Source: a virus
DNA: 20,649 nt
Strand: one strand, 5' to 3'
Virus record (IMG/VR): IMGVR_UViG_3300037635_000087
Span: 1 to 20,649 of that record
Shown here: in pieces, positions 1-7,199 of the stretch
Layout: the number at the start of each line of letters is the position of its first letter
Position numbering within the stretch: the stretch's first letter is position 1
The notes under the pieces: model-generated
What the model saw: the letters and a program-made list of their open reading frames with translations, nothing else
Told to the model about the DNA's origin: nothing
The model's database searches: none
Made by a program: the position numbers and the translations under genes

Positions 1-184
1 GAATACAGAAAGACTAAGACCACCACAGTCTTTTATGATGAAGCCAGAAGTAGGAAAACTATTAGTATTTCCTTCTTGGTTACAACACATGGTATATCCT
101 TTTAAGGGTGAAGGTGAAAGAAGAACAGTAGCATCTAACCTTAACTGTTGGGATGTGCAACCAACAGAAGATGCCACTAACTAG
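1..184 (+). CDS. 2OG-Fe(II) oxygenase-like protein, C-terminal fragment
   Basis: Only the last 60 or so residues are present, read from base 2 to the TAG at 182-184; the start lies left of the window. The visible part contains PEVGKLLVFPSWLQHMVYPF followed by GEGERRTVASNLN. This matches the C-terminal half of the putative 2OG-Fe(II) oxygenase family (TIGR02466 / 2OG-FeII_Oxy_5), where the pattern is 'P-x-x-G-x-L-x-x-F-P-S-W-L-x-H-x-V' followed by 'G-x-R-x-S-x-x-F-N'. The His of 'LQH' would be the distal iron ligand and the Arg of 'GERR' would bind the 2-oxoglutarate carboxylate. Such genes are common in marine phages; their substrate is generally unknown. The next gene starts 14 nt before this stop, suggesting coupled translation. 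The family call is fairly firm; activity cannot be judged because the first iron-binding His/Asp pair is outside the window. Confidence 0.72.
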   Translation, partial: NTERLRPPQSFMMKPEVGKLLVFPSWLQHMVYPFKGEGERRTVASNLNCWDVQPTEDATN

Positions 185-2015
185 ATATACATTTAAACCC
201 GGTATAAATAAAGAGGGTACTTCATATAGTAATGAAGGTAATTGGTTTGATGCTGATAAGATAAGGTTTCGTGCAGGTCGTCCAGAAAAAATTGGTGGTT
301 GGGTAAAGAAAAGTGTTAATACTTTTTTAGGCTCAGCAAGAAAATTACATCAATGGGTGGGATTAGATACAGATAAATTTATTGCACTTGGAACACATCT
401 TAAATTATATTTGTTAAAAGGTAATACTTTTAGCGATATAACTCCTATAAGAGCAACAACTACAAATGGTGTAACTTTTGCAGCTACTAATGGTAGTTCT
501 ACTATAACTGCAACTGATTCTAATCATGGCGCAAATAAGGGTGATTTTGTTACATTTGCACAGGCGGTTTCATTAGGTGGCAATATTACTGCTGATGTAT
601 TAAATCAAGAGTATGAAATAGCTAGTGTTACAGATGTAAATACATTTACTTTTACAGCAAAAGATACATCAGGTAATACAGTAACTGCTAATGCAAGTGA
701 CTCAGGTAATGGTGGTTCAGGTGTTGATGGGTCATATCAAATAAATATAGGCTCTGATTTTTATACTAGCGGATTTGGATTTGGTTCAGGTACATGGGGT
801 GAAAGTACATGGGGTGGTGGTATTAATAGTTTTGCTACGCAACTTAGGTTGTGGACATTAGATAATTTTGGAGAAGATTTAGTTGCTAATCCGAGAGGCG
901 GTAGTATTTATTATTGGGATAAAACAAATGGAGAAACTACAAGAGCAGTAGATTTTTCAACTTTATCAGGTGCATCAGATACACCAACTATTGCAAATCA
1001 AATATTAGTATCTGAAATAGATAGGCACGTTATATGTATGGGTGCAAATCCAATAGGTAGTGCAACACAAGACCCTATGCAAATAAGATGGTCAGATCAA
1101 GAAAATGCAGCAATGTGGACTCCTAAGACAAATAATACTGCTGGTGGATTAAGATTATCTTCTGGTTCAGAAATAATAGGAGCGATAAGAACAAGACAAG
1201 AGATAGCTATATTTACTGATACAGCTTTATATTCAATGCAGTTTATAGGTCCACCTTTTATTTTTGGTGTTAATTTAATTACTGAAGGTATAAGCATGGT
1301 GTCACCACAGGCATGTGTTAATGCAAATAATGTTGTGTACTTTATGGATCAAGATAATTTTTATATGTACTCTGGTACAGTACAATCTTTGCCTTGTACA
1401 GTAAGAGCATATGTCTTTGATGATTTTAATTACTCACAAACATTTAAAGTATTTGCTACAAGAAATGCACAATACAATGAGGTATCTTGGTTTTATTGCT
1501 CAAGCAGTTCAGATGAAATAGATAGATATGTTACTTATAACTATCTTGAGCAAACATGGACTATAGGAACATTACCTAGAACATCTTGGATTGATGCTGG
1601 GGGTGCTACCACAAATCCATTAGCAGCAGGTTCAAATGGAACTACATCAAATTATTTATATGAACATGAAGTAGGTTCTAATGATGATGGTTCTGCAATG
1701 ACTGCATATGTAGAAAGCGCAGATTTTGATGCAGGTGATGGAGATCAATTTATGTTTATAAAAAGATTAATACCTGATGTAGCCTTTGTAGGGACAGATA
1801 CAGCACCTGAACTAACATATTCTATTAAGACTAGAGACTTTCCTTTAGGAAGTTTAAACACTGCAACAACTGCAACAGTAACCAATACTACGGGCGTAGC
1901 TTATATTAGAGCAAGAGCCAGACAAATGCGTGTAAGAATAGAAAGTACAGATGCGGATAATAGTTGGAGACTAGGCGATACAAGGTTTGATATTAAAGCG
2001 GATGGTAGACGATGA
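171..2015 (+). CDS. Phage structural protein, probable head-tail/tail component
   Basis: A 614-aa protein beginning MPLTRYTFKPGINKEGT. I chose the ATG at 171 rather than 153 because this N terminus matches the start I know for a family frequent in marine podovirus-like phages, and because it shortens the overlap with the oxygenase to 14 nt; neither start has a clear Shine-Dalgarno. The protein is Gly/Thr/Asn-rich and mostly beta. It carries a small beta module near residues 100-190, a Gly/Trp segment (GFGFGSGTWGESTWGGG) near residues 200-217, and a C-terminal half with repeated short beta segments such as EIIGAIRTRQEIAIFTDTAL and NNVVYFMDQDNFYMYSG. The second half resembles in style the beta-propeller of P22 gp10 or T7 gp12 tail/head-completion proteins. 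That link is by pattern and genome position only, so the precise role (tail tube, nozzle or DNA-stabilising protein) is inferred. ATGA overlap with the next gene. Confidence 0.62.
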   Translation: MPLTRYTFKPGINKEGTSYSNEGNWFDADKIRFRAGRPEKIGGWVKKSVNTFLGSARKLHQWVGLDTDKFIALGTHLKLYLLKGNTFSDITPIRATTTNGVTFAATNGSSTITATDSNHGANKGDFVTFAQAVSLGGNITADVLNQEYEIASVTDVNTFTFTAKDTSGNTVTANASDSGNGGSGVDGSYQINIGSDFYTSGFGFGSGTWGESTWGGGINSFATQLRLWTLDNFGEDLVANPRGGSIYYWDKTNGETTRAVDFSTLSGASDTPTIANQILVSEIDRHVICMGANPIGSATQDPMQIRWSDQENAAMWTPKTNNTAGGLRLSSGSEIIGAIRTRQEIAIFTDTALYSMQFIGPPFIFGVNLITEGISMVSPQACVNANNVVYFMDQDNFYMYSGTVQSLPCTVRAYVFDDFNYSQTFKVFATRNAQYNEVSWFYCSSSSDEIDRYVTYNYLEQTWTIGTLPRTSWIDAGGATTNPLAAGSNGTTSNYLYEHEVGSNDDGSAMTAYVESADFDAGDGDQFMFIKRLIPDVAFVGTDTAPELTYSIKTRDFPLGSLNTATTATVTNTTGVAYIRARARQMRVRIESTDADNSWRLGDTRFDIKADGRR

Positions 2016-2179
2016 GTGAAGTATTTAATGTAAACACTCCATTAGAAATACCACCTGAAGAATATAGTGCAGATTATATGCGCAGACTGATAAATCAACT
2101 GCGTTTAAACTTTGTACAATTAGATTCACCTGATACTATAAGAGAGGTATCACAAGCATTTGATTGGTATATTTCATAA
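2012..2179 (+). CDS. Small conserved-looking phage protein, 55 aa
   Basis: A 55-aa reading frame starting MSEVFNVNTPLEIPPEEYSA and ending QAFDWYIS. It starts in the ATGA that contains the stop of the large structural gene and its TAA supplies the A of the next gene's ATG (TAATG at 2177-2181), so it fills the gap exactly. That perfect double coupling is the main reason to call it real. The sequence is acidic at the N terminus and has one amphipathic helix (around YMRRLINQLRLNFVQL), then a short tail. No signal peptide or membrane segment. Small genes of this type are common between neck/tail genes in phages. Function is unknown; a small virion or assembly protein is possible. Confidence 0.7.
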   Translation: MSEVFNVNTPLEIPPEEYSADYMRRLINQLRLNFVQLDSPDTIREVSQAFDWYIS

Positions 2180-2511
2180 TGGCAAATAGATATACAGAAG
2201 TATTAACAACATTAGCATCAACGAATGCAACAAGTGTTTACACAGTACCAGATAATAAAAGTGCCATAGTTAAGACATTAAGTGCTTATAACTCTGATGG
2301 TAGTAGTGCATATAGTTTAACAGTACAGTTGACAGACACTAGCGAAAGTACAACAGTTACTTGGGATGTAGAGTCAATAGCAACTAATACACGTAAAGGA
2401 TTTTTAACTAACGGAGAGGTGTTAGTTTTAGATGAATTAGATATAATAAAGCTGACTGCAAGTTCAGCGGATAAATTTCACATCGTAATAGGTGTGTTGG
2501 AAATAGATTAG
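2179..2511 (+). CDS. Small beta-rich virion-type protein, 110 aa
   Basis: A 110-aa protein beginning MANRYTEVLTTLASTNATSV. A start at 2164 is possible in frame but would add five residues (MVYFI) encoded inside the previous gene; the ATG at 2179 forms a TAATG junction like those of its neighbours and is preferred. The sequence alternates hydrophobic and polar residues (SVYTVPDNKSAIVKTLSAYN, then SLTVQLTDTSESTTVTW, then GEVLVLDELDIIKLTASS), as expected for a small all-beta sandwich. Proteins with the layout 'Y-T-V-P-x-x-x-x-A-I-V-K-x-L' occur in tail and neck regions of many phages and are usually annotated as structural. The exact role is unknown. It ends at the TAG that overlaps the ribosome binding site of the next gene. 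Confidence 0.7.
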   Translation: MANRYTEVLTTLASTNATSVYTVPDNKSAIVKTLSAYNSDGSSAYSLTVQLTDTSESTTVTWDVESIATNTRKGFLTNGEVLVLDELDIIKLTASSADKFHIVIGVLEID

Positions 2512-2514
2512 GAG
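2510..2514 (+). promoter_or_regulatory. Shine-Dalgarno of the 577-aa gene
   Basis: AGGAG lies six bases before the ATG at 2521 and overlaps the TAG stop of the previous gene. It is one of the few clear Shine-Dalgarno sites here; most other genes start by stop/start overlap. Confidence 0.75.
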
Positions 2515-2520
2515 ACCACT

Positions 2521-4254
2521 ATGAGTAATTTTCCATTACAAAATGCAGCAAAGCAACTAGCTAAACAGGGGAGATATGGCGATACCATGATGGTACACAT
2601 GAACCCTATAGAAGTAGATGCTTTAGCAAAACTATCACCAACAGGTCAGTTGACCATTAACCCACAAACAGGGCAACCAGAGGCGTTTTTGCCACTCATA
2701 GGGTCATTGATTGCACCAACACTATTAGGTGGTACAGCATTGGGTGCAACGCTTGGAACAGTAGGAGCATCTGCATTAGGCACAGGACTAGGCACTATTG
2801 CCGAGGGTGGTAGTCTAAAAGAAGGTATAACAGCTGGACTAACAGGCGCAATAACAGGTGGTTTATTAAAAGGATTTATGCCCGGAACAGCAACTGATAT
2901 ACCTGCTGTGGGTGATACAGCAGCTACTACAGATAAATTATTACAGAATCCTAATTTTGTAGAAGCTACTTCAGGTACGGGTTCATTACCCGGTGCTACT
3001 TTAAATCCAGCTGGACAAGATGCTTTGAATATTTTACAACCCGGTACAACTTCTGTGCCTTTTCAACCAGTAAATACATTAGCTGATTTACCAGCTGCTA
3101 GAGCAGGAACAGAAGGTTTCTTTAGTAGATTAGGACAAAATTTAGGATTTTCTGGTGGAGCAACACCTGAACAATTAGCAGCTGATCCTACTTTAATGAC
3201 GCAAGGACAAGCTTTTCAATCACAGTTTCTACCAGCAGCAGCATCAGGATTAGTAGGTGAAATGTATGTACCAATGGATATGGGTGGACCAGCAGAAGAA
3301 CCTGATCCATTTGGAGAATATGAAGGTCCTTACATGCCTACAGAACAAAGGACTATGATTTCGGGAAGTGGGGGTGATCCACTAGGTTCAGCTTTTGGCG
3401 GTGAACAAATGCTTATAGGCGGTAATCCTTTTCCATCAGGACCTGAATTTGATGAAGGTGGTAAAGTAAGTAATCCTTTTGATTCTTTACCTGCAATGTC
3501 AGGTTTAGCATTAGCTGGCAATATGATGCAAGGAGGTAATTTTGGACTTTTACCTATGGCAATAGATCAATTCAGAGGTTCTGATAATAAAGAAACAAAA
3601 ACTGAAATGGAAAATAAACGCCAAATGATAGGCACTGTTCCAGTAGATATGGTTGCAGGTATGGATGCTATGCAAGTACCTACAGATATGTTGAATAAAG
3701 GCGGTATGCCTTTGCAAAATCCTAGTAAAGCTGACCTTGATAATGATGGAGAGTTATCTTCATATGAAAGAACAAGAGGTAAAGCTATCGAAGCAAACAT
3801 GAAAAACATGGGTGGTCTTATAAAGATGGCTAATGGTCGTACACCTGCACAAGCAGAGATAGAAGAAAGTGCAGAAACTTTAGAGCGTAGAAGAATAGAT
3901 GACGCTATAAGAAAACAAGTAGAAGAAACTATGTCAGCACCTATGATTGATCCAAGACTAGGTAGAATGGCTGATCCAATTAGTACACCTGTACAGAGAA
4001 GTTTAAACGATGTAATGACACCACAGCCTTTTCAAGCACCATCATTAGCAGAAATAAGAAATATGCAAAGTGCATCATTAGATAGAATGTTTGTACCAAC
4101 AGACCCAGATAATTCAATAGACAGAGGCATGGCAACATTTAATAGACAATACAATCCTGTTGTTAGGGGAATAGAGGCAGTATCACCTGTCCTTACTAAA
4201 GGTGCTTTAGAACTGTATGAAGCTATAGACGAATATAGAAAAAGAGATAATTAA
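2521..4254 (+). CDS. Virion-associated protein with Gly-rich hydrophobic segment and EF-hand loop
   Basis: A 577-aa protein starting MSNFPLQNAAKQLAKQGRYG, set by the AGGAG at 2510. The start region (MVHMNPIEVDALAKLSPTG, then NPQTGQPEAFLPL) matches a recurrent family in marine tailed phages that sits among tail and internal virion genes. Residues about 58-120 are a long Gly/Ala/Leu-rich hydrophobic stretch (IGSLIAPTLLGGTALGATLG onward), which could interact with a membrane or pack as glycine-rich helices. Residues 405-416 read DLDNDGELSSYE, a complete EF-hand-type calcium loop. Short Gly-Gly motifs recur: FDEGGKV, NKGGMP and NMGGLIKMANG. The C-terminal third is helical and charged. It joins the next gene by TAATG. 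I infer a structural or DNA-ejection protein; no enzyme domain is seen. Confidence 0.65.
   Translation: MSNFPLQNAAKQLAKQGRYGDTMMVHMNPIEVDALAKLSPTGQLTINPQTGQPEAFLPLIGSLIAPTLLGGTALGATLGTVGASALGTGLGTIAEGGSLKEGITAGLTGAITGGLLKGFMPGTATDIPAVGDTAATTDKLLQNPNFVEATSGTGSLPGATLNPAGQDALNILQPGTTSVPFQPVNTLADLPAARAGTEGFFSRLGQNLGFSGGATPEQLAADPTLMTQGQAFQSQFLPAAASGLVGEMYVPMDMGGPAEEPDPFGEYEGPYMPTEQRTMISGSGGDPLGSAFGGEQMLIGGNPFPSGPEFDEGGKVSNPFDSLPAMSGLALAGNMMQGGNFGLLPMAIDQFRGSDNKETKTEMENKRQMIGTVPVDMVAGMDAMQVPTDMLNKGGMPLQNPSKADLDNDGELSSYERTRGKAIEANMKNMGGLIKMANGRTPAQAEIEESAETLERRRIDDAIRKQVEETMSAPMIDPRLGRMADPISTPVQRSLNDVMTPQPFQAPSLAEIRNMQSASLDRMFVPTDPDNSIDRGMATFNRQYNPVVRGIEAVSPVLTKGALELYEAIDEYRKRDN
3733..3768 (+). other. 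EF-hand-type calcium-binding loop in the 577-aa protein
   Basis: The encoded twelve residues are DLDNDGELSSYE, with Asp at loop positions 1, 3 and 5, Gly at 6, a hydrophobic residue at 8 and Glu at 12: every position of the canonical calcium loop. Flanking helices (KAIEANMKN downstream) are plausible. A single EF-hand of this kind is also found in dockerin-like and bacterial EF-hand proteins. Calcium binding itself is inferred. Confidence 0.7.
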
Positions 4255-5444
4255 TGGGAAACATTAAACGAGCAGGTAAAGGTGGAGGTTTTGATACCGG
4301 TCAATATGGTGGCTTTGATCCATTTGCACCTCCTATTGCACCTATAGGTGGTAGAACAGGAGGAGGTAAAATTAAACAACCTTTTGGTGGATTTAAAGAT
4401 ATGAGAAGAATGCCACCTAGACCTTCTTTGCAACAACAATATGCAGGATTAAATCAAGGAGTGCAAGGATTTCAACCTTTAGGCATTAGAGGGTATACGC
4501 CACCGCCTATGTTTCAACCGCAACCAATTTATGGTGGTCCAGTATTTGGATATGAAACACAATTTAACCCATTTGGTTATGGTTCTTTAGGAGGCAATCC
4601 TTTTTTACGTACACCACAATTACCAGAAATTCCTTTTACTCCTCCTGTTCAGACTCCACAACCGGGAAGTCCTGATTATGTTATACCTGATGACATACAA
4701 GCTATTATTGATGGGTTTGAACCACAAATGGATTTAGAACCAGTACAAAGGCAAGAACCAGTTTATCAAACACAAGTAGTACAAGGTGGTAGAGATATAA
4801 TAAATAGGATTGATCCTCCTATTGTAGAACAGCCAACACCAATAGAACCTGCAATTCCATCAGTGCCTACTACAGCAAGTCAATACACGTCACCACAGAT
4901 GCCTATAGCACAGACTGCTCCTTTTATAACTAATCAACCAATACAACCAATAGGACCTACTAATCTTGCAATAGGTAAAGCAAGCGGTGGTAGAGTTTTA
5001 GGTTTTGCCGAAGGTGGTATGCCTGAAGAAAATCAAACATCAGATAGATTAGAAGAAGAAACTATAATGGCTTTGATGGGTAAACATCCTAATCCAAAAG
5101 AAGTATTTATTAAATATATGGAAGTTTATGGTGAGAATGGTTTAATGCAGTTGGCTACAGAAGTAGAAGAAATGATGCGTACAGATGGACGTATGATAGA
5201 TGGACCGGGTGGTGGTGTTGATGATTTTGTACCAGCCATTATAGATAATATGCAACCAGCAGCTTTATCTAAAGATGAATATGTAATACCAGCAGATGTT
5301 GTTGCACATGCAGGTGATGGTTCAAGTGAAGCTGGTGGTAAAGAGTTTGACAAGTTAGTATCAAGAGTTAGAAAAGCAAAGACAGGTAACACAACACAAC
5401 CTGAACAAATAGAGTTTGAAGAAGAGATAAATCAAATAACATAA
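4254..5444 (+). CDS. Pro/Gly/Gln-rich virion-associated protein
   Basis: A 396-aa protein starting MGNIKRAGKGGGFDTGQYGG at a TAATG overlap. The first 230 residues are low-complexity, rich in Pro, Gly, Gln and Tyr/Phe (QPIYGGPVFGYETQFNPFGY), so probably flexible. Around residues 243-256 lies GGRVLGFAEGGMP, the same Gly-Gly style seen in its neighbours. The C terminus holds the only folded-looking part: a short helical domain (EETIMALMGKHPNPKEVF), then GPGGGVDDFVPAIIDNMQPA and EYVIPADVVAHAGDGSSEAG, then a basic helix (FDKLVSRVRKAK). This last block, 'D-x-x-P-A-x-I-D...E-Y-V-x-P-A-D-V-V...G-x-G-S-x-x-A-G', recurs at the C terminus of many phage virion-region proteins; its function is not known to me. 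Ends at TAATG with the GNAT-like gene. Confidence 0.62.
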   Translation: MGNIKRAGKGGGFDTGQYGGFDPFAPPIAPIGGRTGGGKIKQPFGGFKDMRRMPPRPSLQQQYAGLNQGVQGFQPLGIRGYTPPPMFQPQPIYGGPVFGYETQFNPFGYGSLGGNPFLRTPQLPEIPFTPPVQTPQPGSPDYVIPDDIQAIIDGFEPQMDLEPVQRQEPVYQTQVVQGGRDIINRIDPPIVEQPTPIEPAIPSVPTTASQYTSPQMPIAQTAPFITNQPIQPIGPTNLAIGKASGGRVLGFAEGGMPEENQTSDRLEEETIMALMGKHPNPKEVFIKYMEVYGENGLMQLATEVEEMMRTDGRMIDGPGGGVDDFVPAIIDNMQPAALSKDEYVIPADVVAHAGDGSSEAGGKEFDKLVSRVRKAKTGNTTQPEQIEFEEEINQIT

Positions 5445-5977
5445 TGAAAGTTTATTTAGTACCACAAGAATATATTGCTAAAATTTATCCAGATATAGAC
5501 AAATATATAGATAAGTTAGTACCCACAGCACATGGTAGGTTTGAAAAAATAGATTTAGTTAATGATATTCTTACAGGTAAAGCAACTCTTTGGACTGTAA
5601 TAGATGAAGAAGATAATAATAAAATACATGGAATTATATTTACAGAAGTAACAACTTATCCTAGAAAAAAAATGTTAACTATATCATTTGCATCAGGAGA
5701 TAATTTAGAAAGTTGGATAGATGAATCTTTAGAGGTATTAGAAAATTGGGCAGTTGATAATGAATGTGTAGCTATGGAAATAACAGGACGCAGAGGATGG
5801 GTTAAAAAACTAAAATCATATAACTGGCAAGAAGAATTTGTAATTGTAAAAAAAGATAATTTAAAAAAGAATACTTTAAAAATAGTAGACACGGAGAAAG
5901 AAGATGGGAAAGAAAAGCGGAGGAAGCAGTCAACCTCAACAGGTAGAGTCAAGGACATATCAGAGTCGACTGCCTGA
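5444..5977 (+). CDS. GNAT-like / T7 gp13-type phage protein
   Basis: A 177-aa protein starting MKVYLVPQEYIAKIYPDIDK at a TAATG junction. The order of segments fits the GNAT-like fold found in phage internal-core operons (similar in style to T7 gp13, DUF2833): VPQEYIAKIYPDIDKYIDK, a helix and loop with LTGKATLWTVID, central strands (KIHGIIFTEVTTYPRKKMLT), then LESWIDESLEVLENWAVDNE, EITGRRGWVKKLKSYNWQEE and a final strand. The 'E-I-T-G-R-x-G-W-x-K-x-L-K' block is the most recognisable. The last 25 residues are basic and polar (KEKRRKQSTSTGRVK) and overlap the start of the next gene by 74 nt. In this family acetyltransferase activity is unproven and a structural or chaperone role in the virion core is just as likely. 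The family call is good, the activity uncertain. Confidence 0.68.
   Translation: MKVYLVPQEYIAKIYPDIDKYIDKLVPTAHGRFEKIDLVNDILTGKATLWTVIDEEDNNKIHGIIFTEVTTYPRKKMLTISFASGDNLESWIDESLEVLENWAVDNECVAMEITGRRGWVKKLKSYNWQEEFVIVKKDNLKKNTLKIVDTEKEDGKEKRRKQSTSTGRVKDISESTA
5893..5896 (+). promoter_or_regulatory. Internal Shine-Dalgarno for the 431-aa gene
   Basis: GGAG is followed after seven bases (AAAGAAG) by the ATG at 5904. It lies inside the GNAT-like gene and decides the start of the next gene, whose N terminus MGKKSGGSSQPQQV would otherwise be lost. Confidence 0.7.
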
Positions 5978-7199
5978 ATACGCTGCACCTTTCTACAAGA
6001 ATCTTGTAGGTAGAGCGCAAGCATTATCTTATGAGGATTATATTCCTTATGAAGCACCACGTGTAGCTGGATTTTCTCCTGAAACTATTGGTGCGCAACA
6101 AGGTATACAAGCTTTAGCAACTAGAGACTTACCCGGAATAGCGCAAGCTAGAAACATAGCTGGGATAGCATCAACTACTGGACCTATGATGGTAGGTTCA
6201 CAATATGGTGGCACTAATGTTCAAAGTAGATTTGGTGGCTCTCCAATAAGAAGTACATATAGTGCAGCACCTATAAGAACAGGAGTTACTGGTTTTGGAC
6301 CTGAATCATATATGAGAGCAGCTAGAGGTTTTGATGATAGAGCAGCACAAAGATATATGAATCCATTTTTAAGTAATGTTCTTGATCGGCAACAACGTAG
6401 AGCAACAGATAGGTTTGCAGAGCAACAAGCCACAAGAAATCAACGTGCTATACAAGCTGGTGCATTTGGAGGTAGTAGACAGGGTGTACAAGATGCAATA
6501 GCACAAAGAGAACTAAATGAATCTTTACGTGACATAGAAGCTAAAGGATTATCTGATGCGTTTACACAGGCTCAACAACAATTTGAAAGAGATAGAACAG
6601 CTAGATTTAAAGGATTAACATCATCAGATGCACAACAAATAGCATTAGCACAACAAAGATCACAAGAACAAATAGCAACAGAACGAGCAAAACAACAAGC
6701 AGCAGATCAAAACTTAAGAGCGCAAATAGCACAGATGCAAGGACTATCAGATGCAGATAAAAGAAGTTTAGAAGCACAGATAGCAACAGGTAGATTCTCA
6801 CAAGCAGCTGGACGTATGGGATTAGATGCACAACTAGCCAATCAAAAAGCACAAGAAGCTGCTCTTGCTAGAAGTTTACAAGGATCAAAATTATTAGCAG
6901 GTCTTGATAAACAAGAACAAGCATTAGACTTATCAAGATTAAAAGCACTATCTGATGTAGGATCACAAAGACAAGCACTTATGCAAAGAGCATACGATCA
7001 ACAATATGAAGACTTCTTGGCACAAAGAGAGTTCCCATATCAACAGCTAGAAAGATACAGTGCCATACTACAAGGTATGCCAGCACAACCAAGTTTTTCA
7101 GAAAGAAGATTTTCACCAGCAGCTAATCCTACGGCACAGTTGTTAAACACAGGTTTAGGTGCATATGGTGCGTTTAGAGGACTAGGCGGAGGCGGTTAA
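5904..7199 (+). CDS. Ala/Gln-rich helical internal virion protein
   Basis: A 431-aa protein starting MGKKSGGSSQPQQVESRTYQ; the start is supported by a good Shine-Dalgarno and by a typical N terminus for marine-phage internal virion genes, continuing with SRLPEYAAPFYKNLVGRAQ and IPYEAPRVAGFSPETIGAQQ. The middle (residues about 150-385) is almost entirely alpha-helical and very rich in Ala, Gln, Arg and Lys, with long heptad-like runs (IALAQQRSQEQIATERAKQQ), consistent with coiled coils. The C terminus is Gly-rich (GLGAYGAFRGLGGGG). The position, between a gp13-like gene and the giant ejection protein, and the composition resemble T7 gp14/gp15-type internal core proteins that leave the virion with the DNA. 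No clear homology to the T7 proteins is claimed. It joins the next gene by TAATG (TAA 7197-7199). Confidence 0.62.
   Translation: MGKKSGGSSQPQQVESRTYQSRLPEYAAPFYKNLVGRAQALSYEDYIPYEAPRVAGFSPETIGAQQGIQALATRDLPGIAQARNIAGIASTTGPMMVGSQYGGTNVQSRFGGSPIRSTYSAAPIRTGVTGFGPESYMRAARGFDDRAAQRYMNPFLSNVLDRQQRRATDRFAEQQATRNQRAIQAGAFGGSRQGVQDAIAQRELNESLRDIEAKGLSDAFTQAQQQFERDRTARFKGLTSSDAQQIALAQQRSQEQIATERAKQQAADQNLRAQIAQMQGLSDADKRSLEAQIATGRFSQAAGRMGLDAQLANQKAQEAALARSLQGSKLLAGLDKQEQALDLSRLKALSDVGSQRQALMQRAYDQQYEDFLAQREFPYQQLERYSAILQGMPAQPSFSERRFSPAANPTAQLLNTGLGAYGAFRGLGGGG

Noticed and set aside
153-170. Upstream ATG giving six extra residues to the first structural protein
   Set aside because: The family-typical start is MPLTRYTF at 171, and neither site has a Shine-Dalgarno that would favour 153.
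2164-2178. Upstream ATG giving MVYFI before MANRYTEV
   Set aside because: It lies inside the 55-aa gene, while the ATG at 2179 makes the TAATG junction used repeatedly in this operon.
5656-6060. Minus-strand open frame of 134 aa across the GNAT-like/431-aa junction
   Set aside because: Both sense frames beneath it have family matches, and the antisense protein has no recognisable features. The same holds for all other minus-strand frames in the window.
6607-6852. Minus-strand open frame encoding a very Leu/Val-rich, membrane-like protein
   Set aside because: It is the antisense of the Ala/Gln-rich helical gene; reverse complements of CAA and GCA codons give Leu- and Cys/Val-type codons. No ribosome binding site and no room for a gene.
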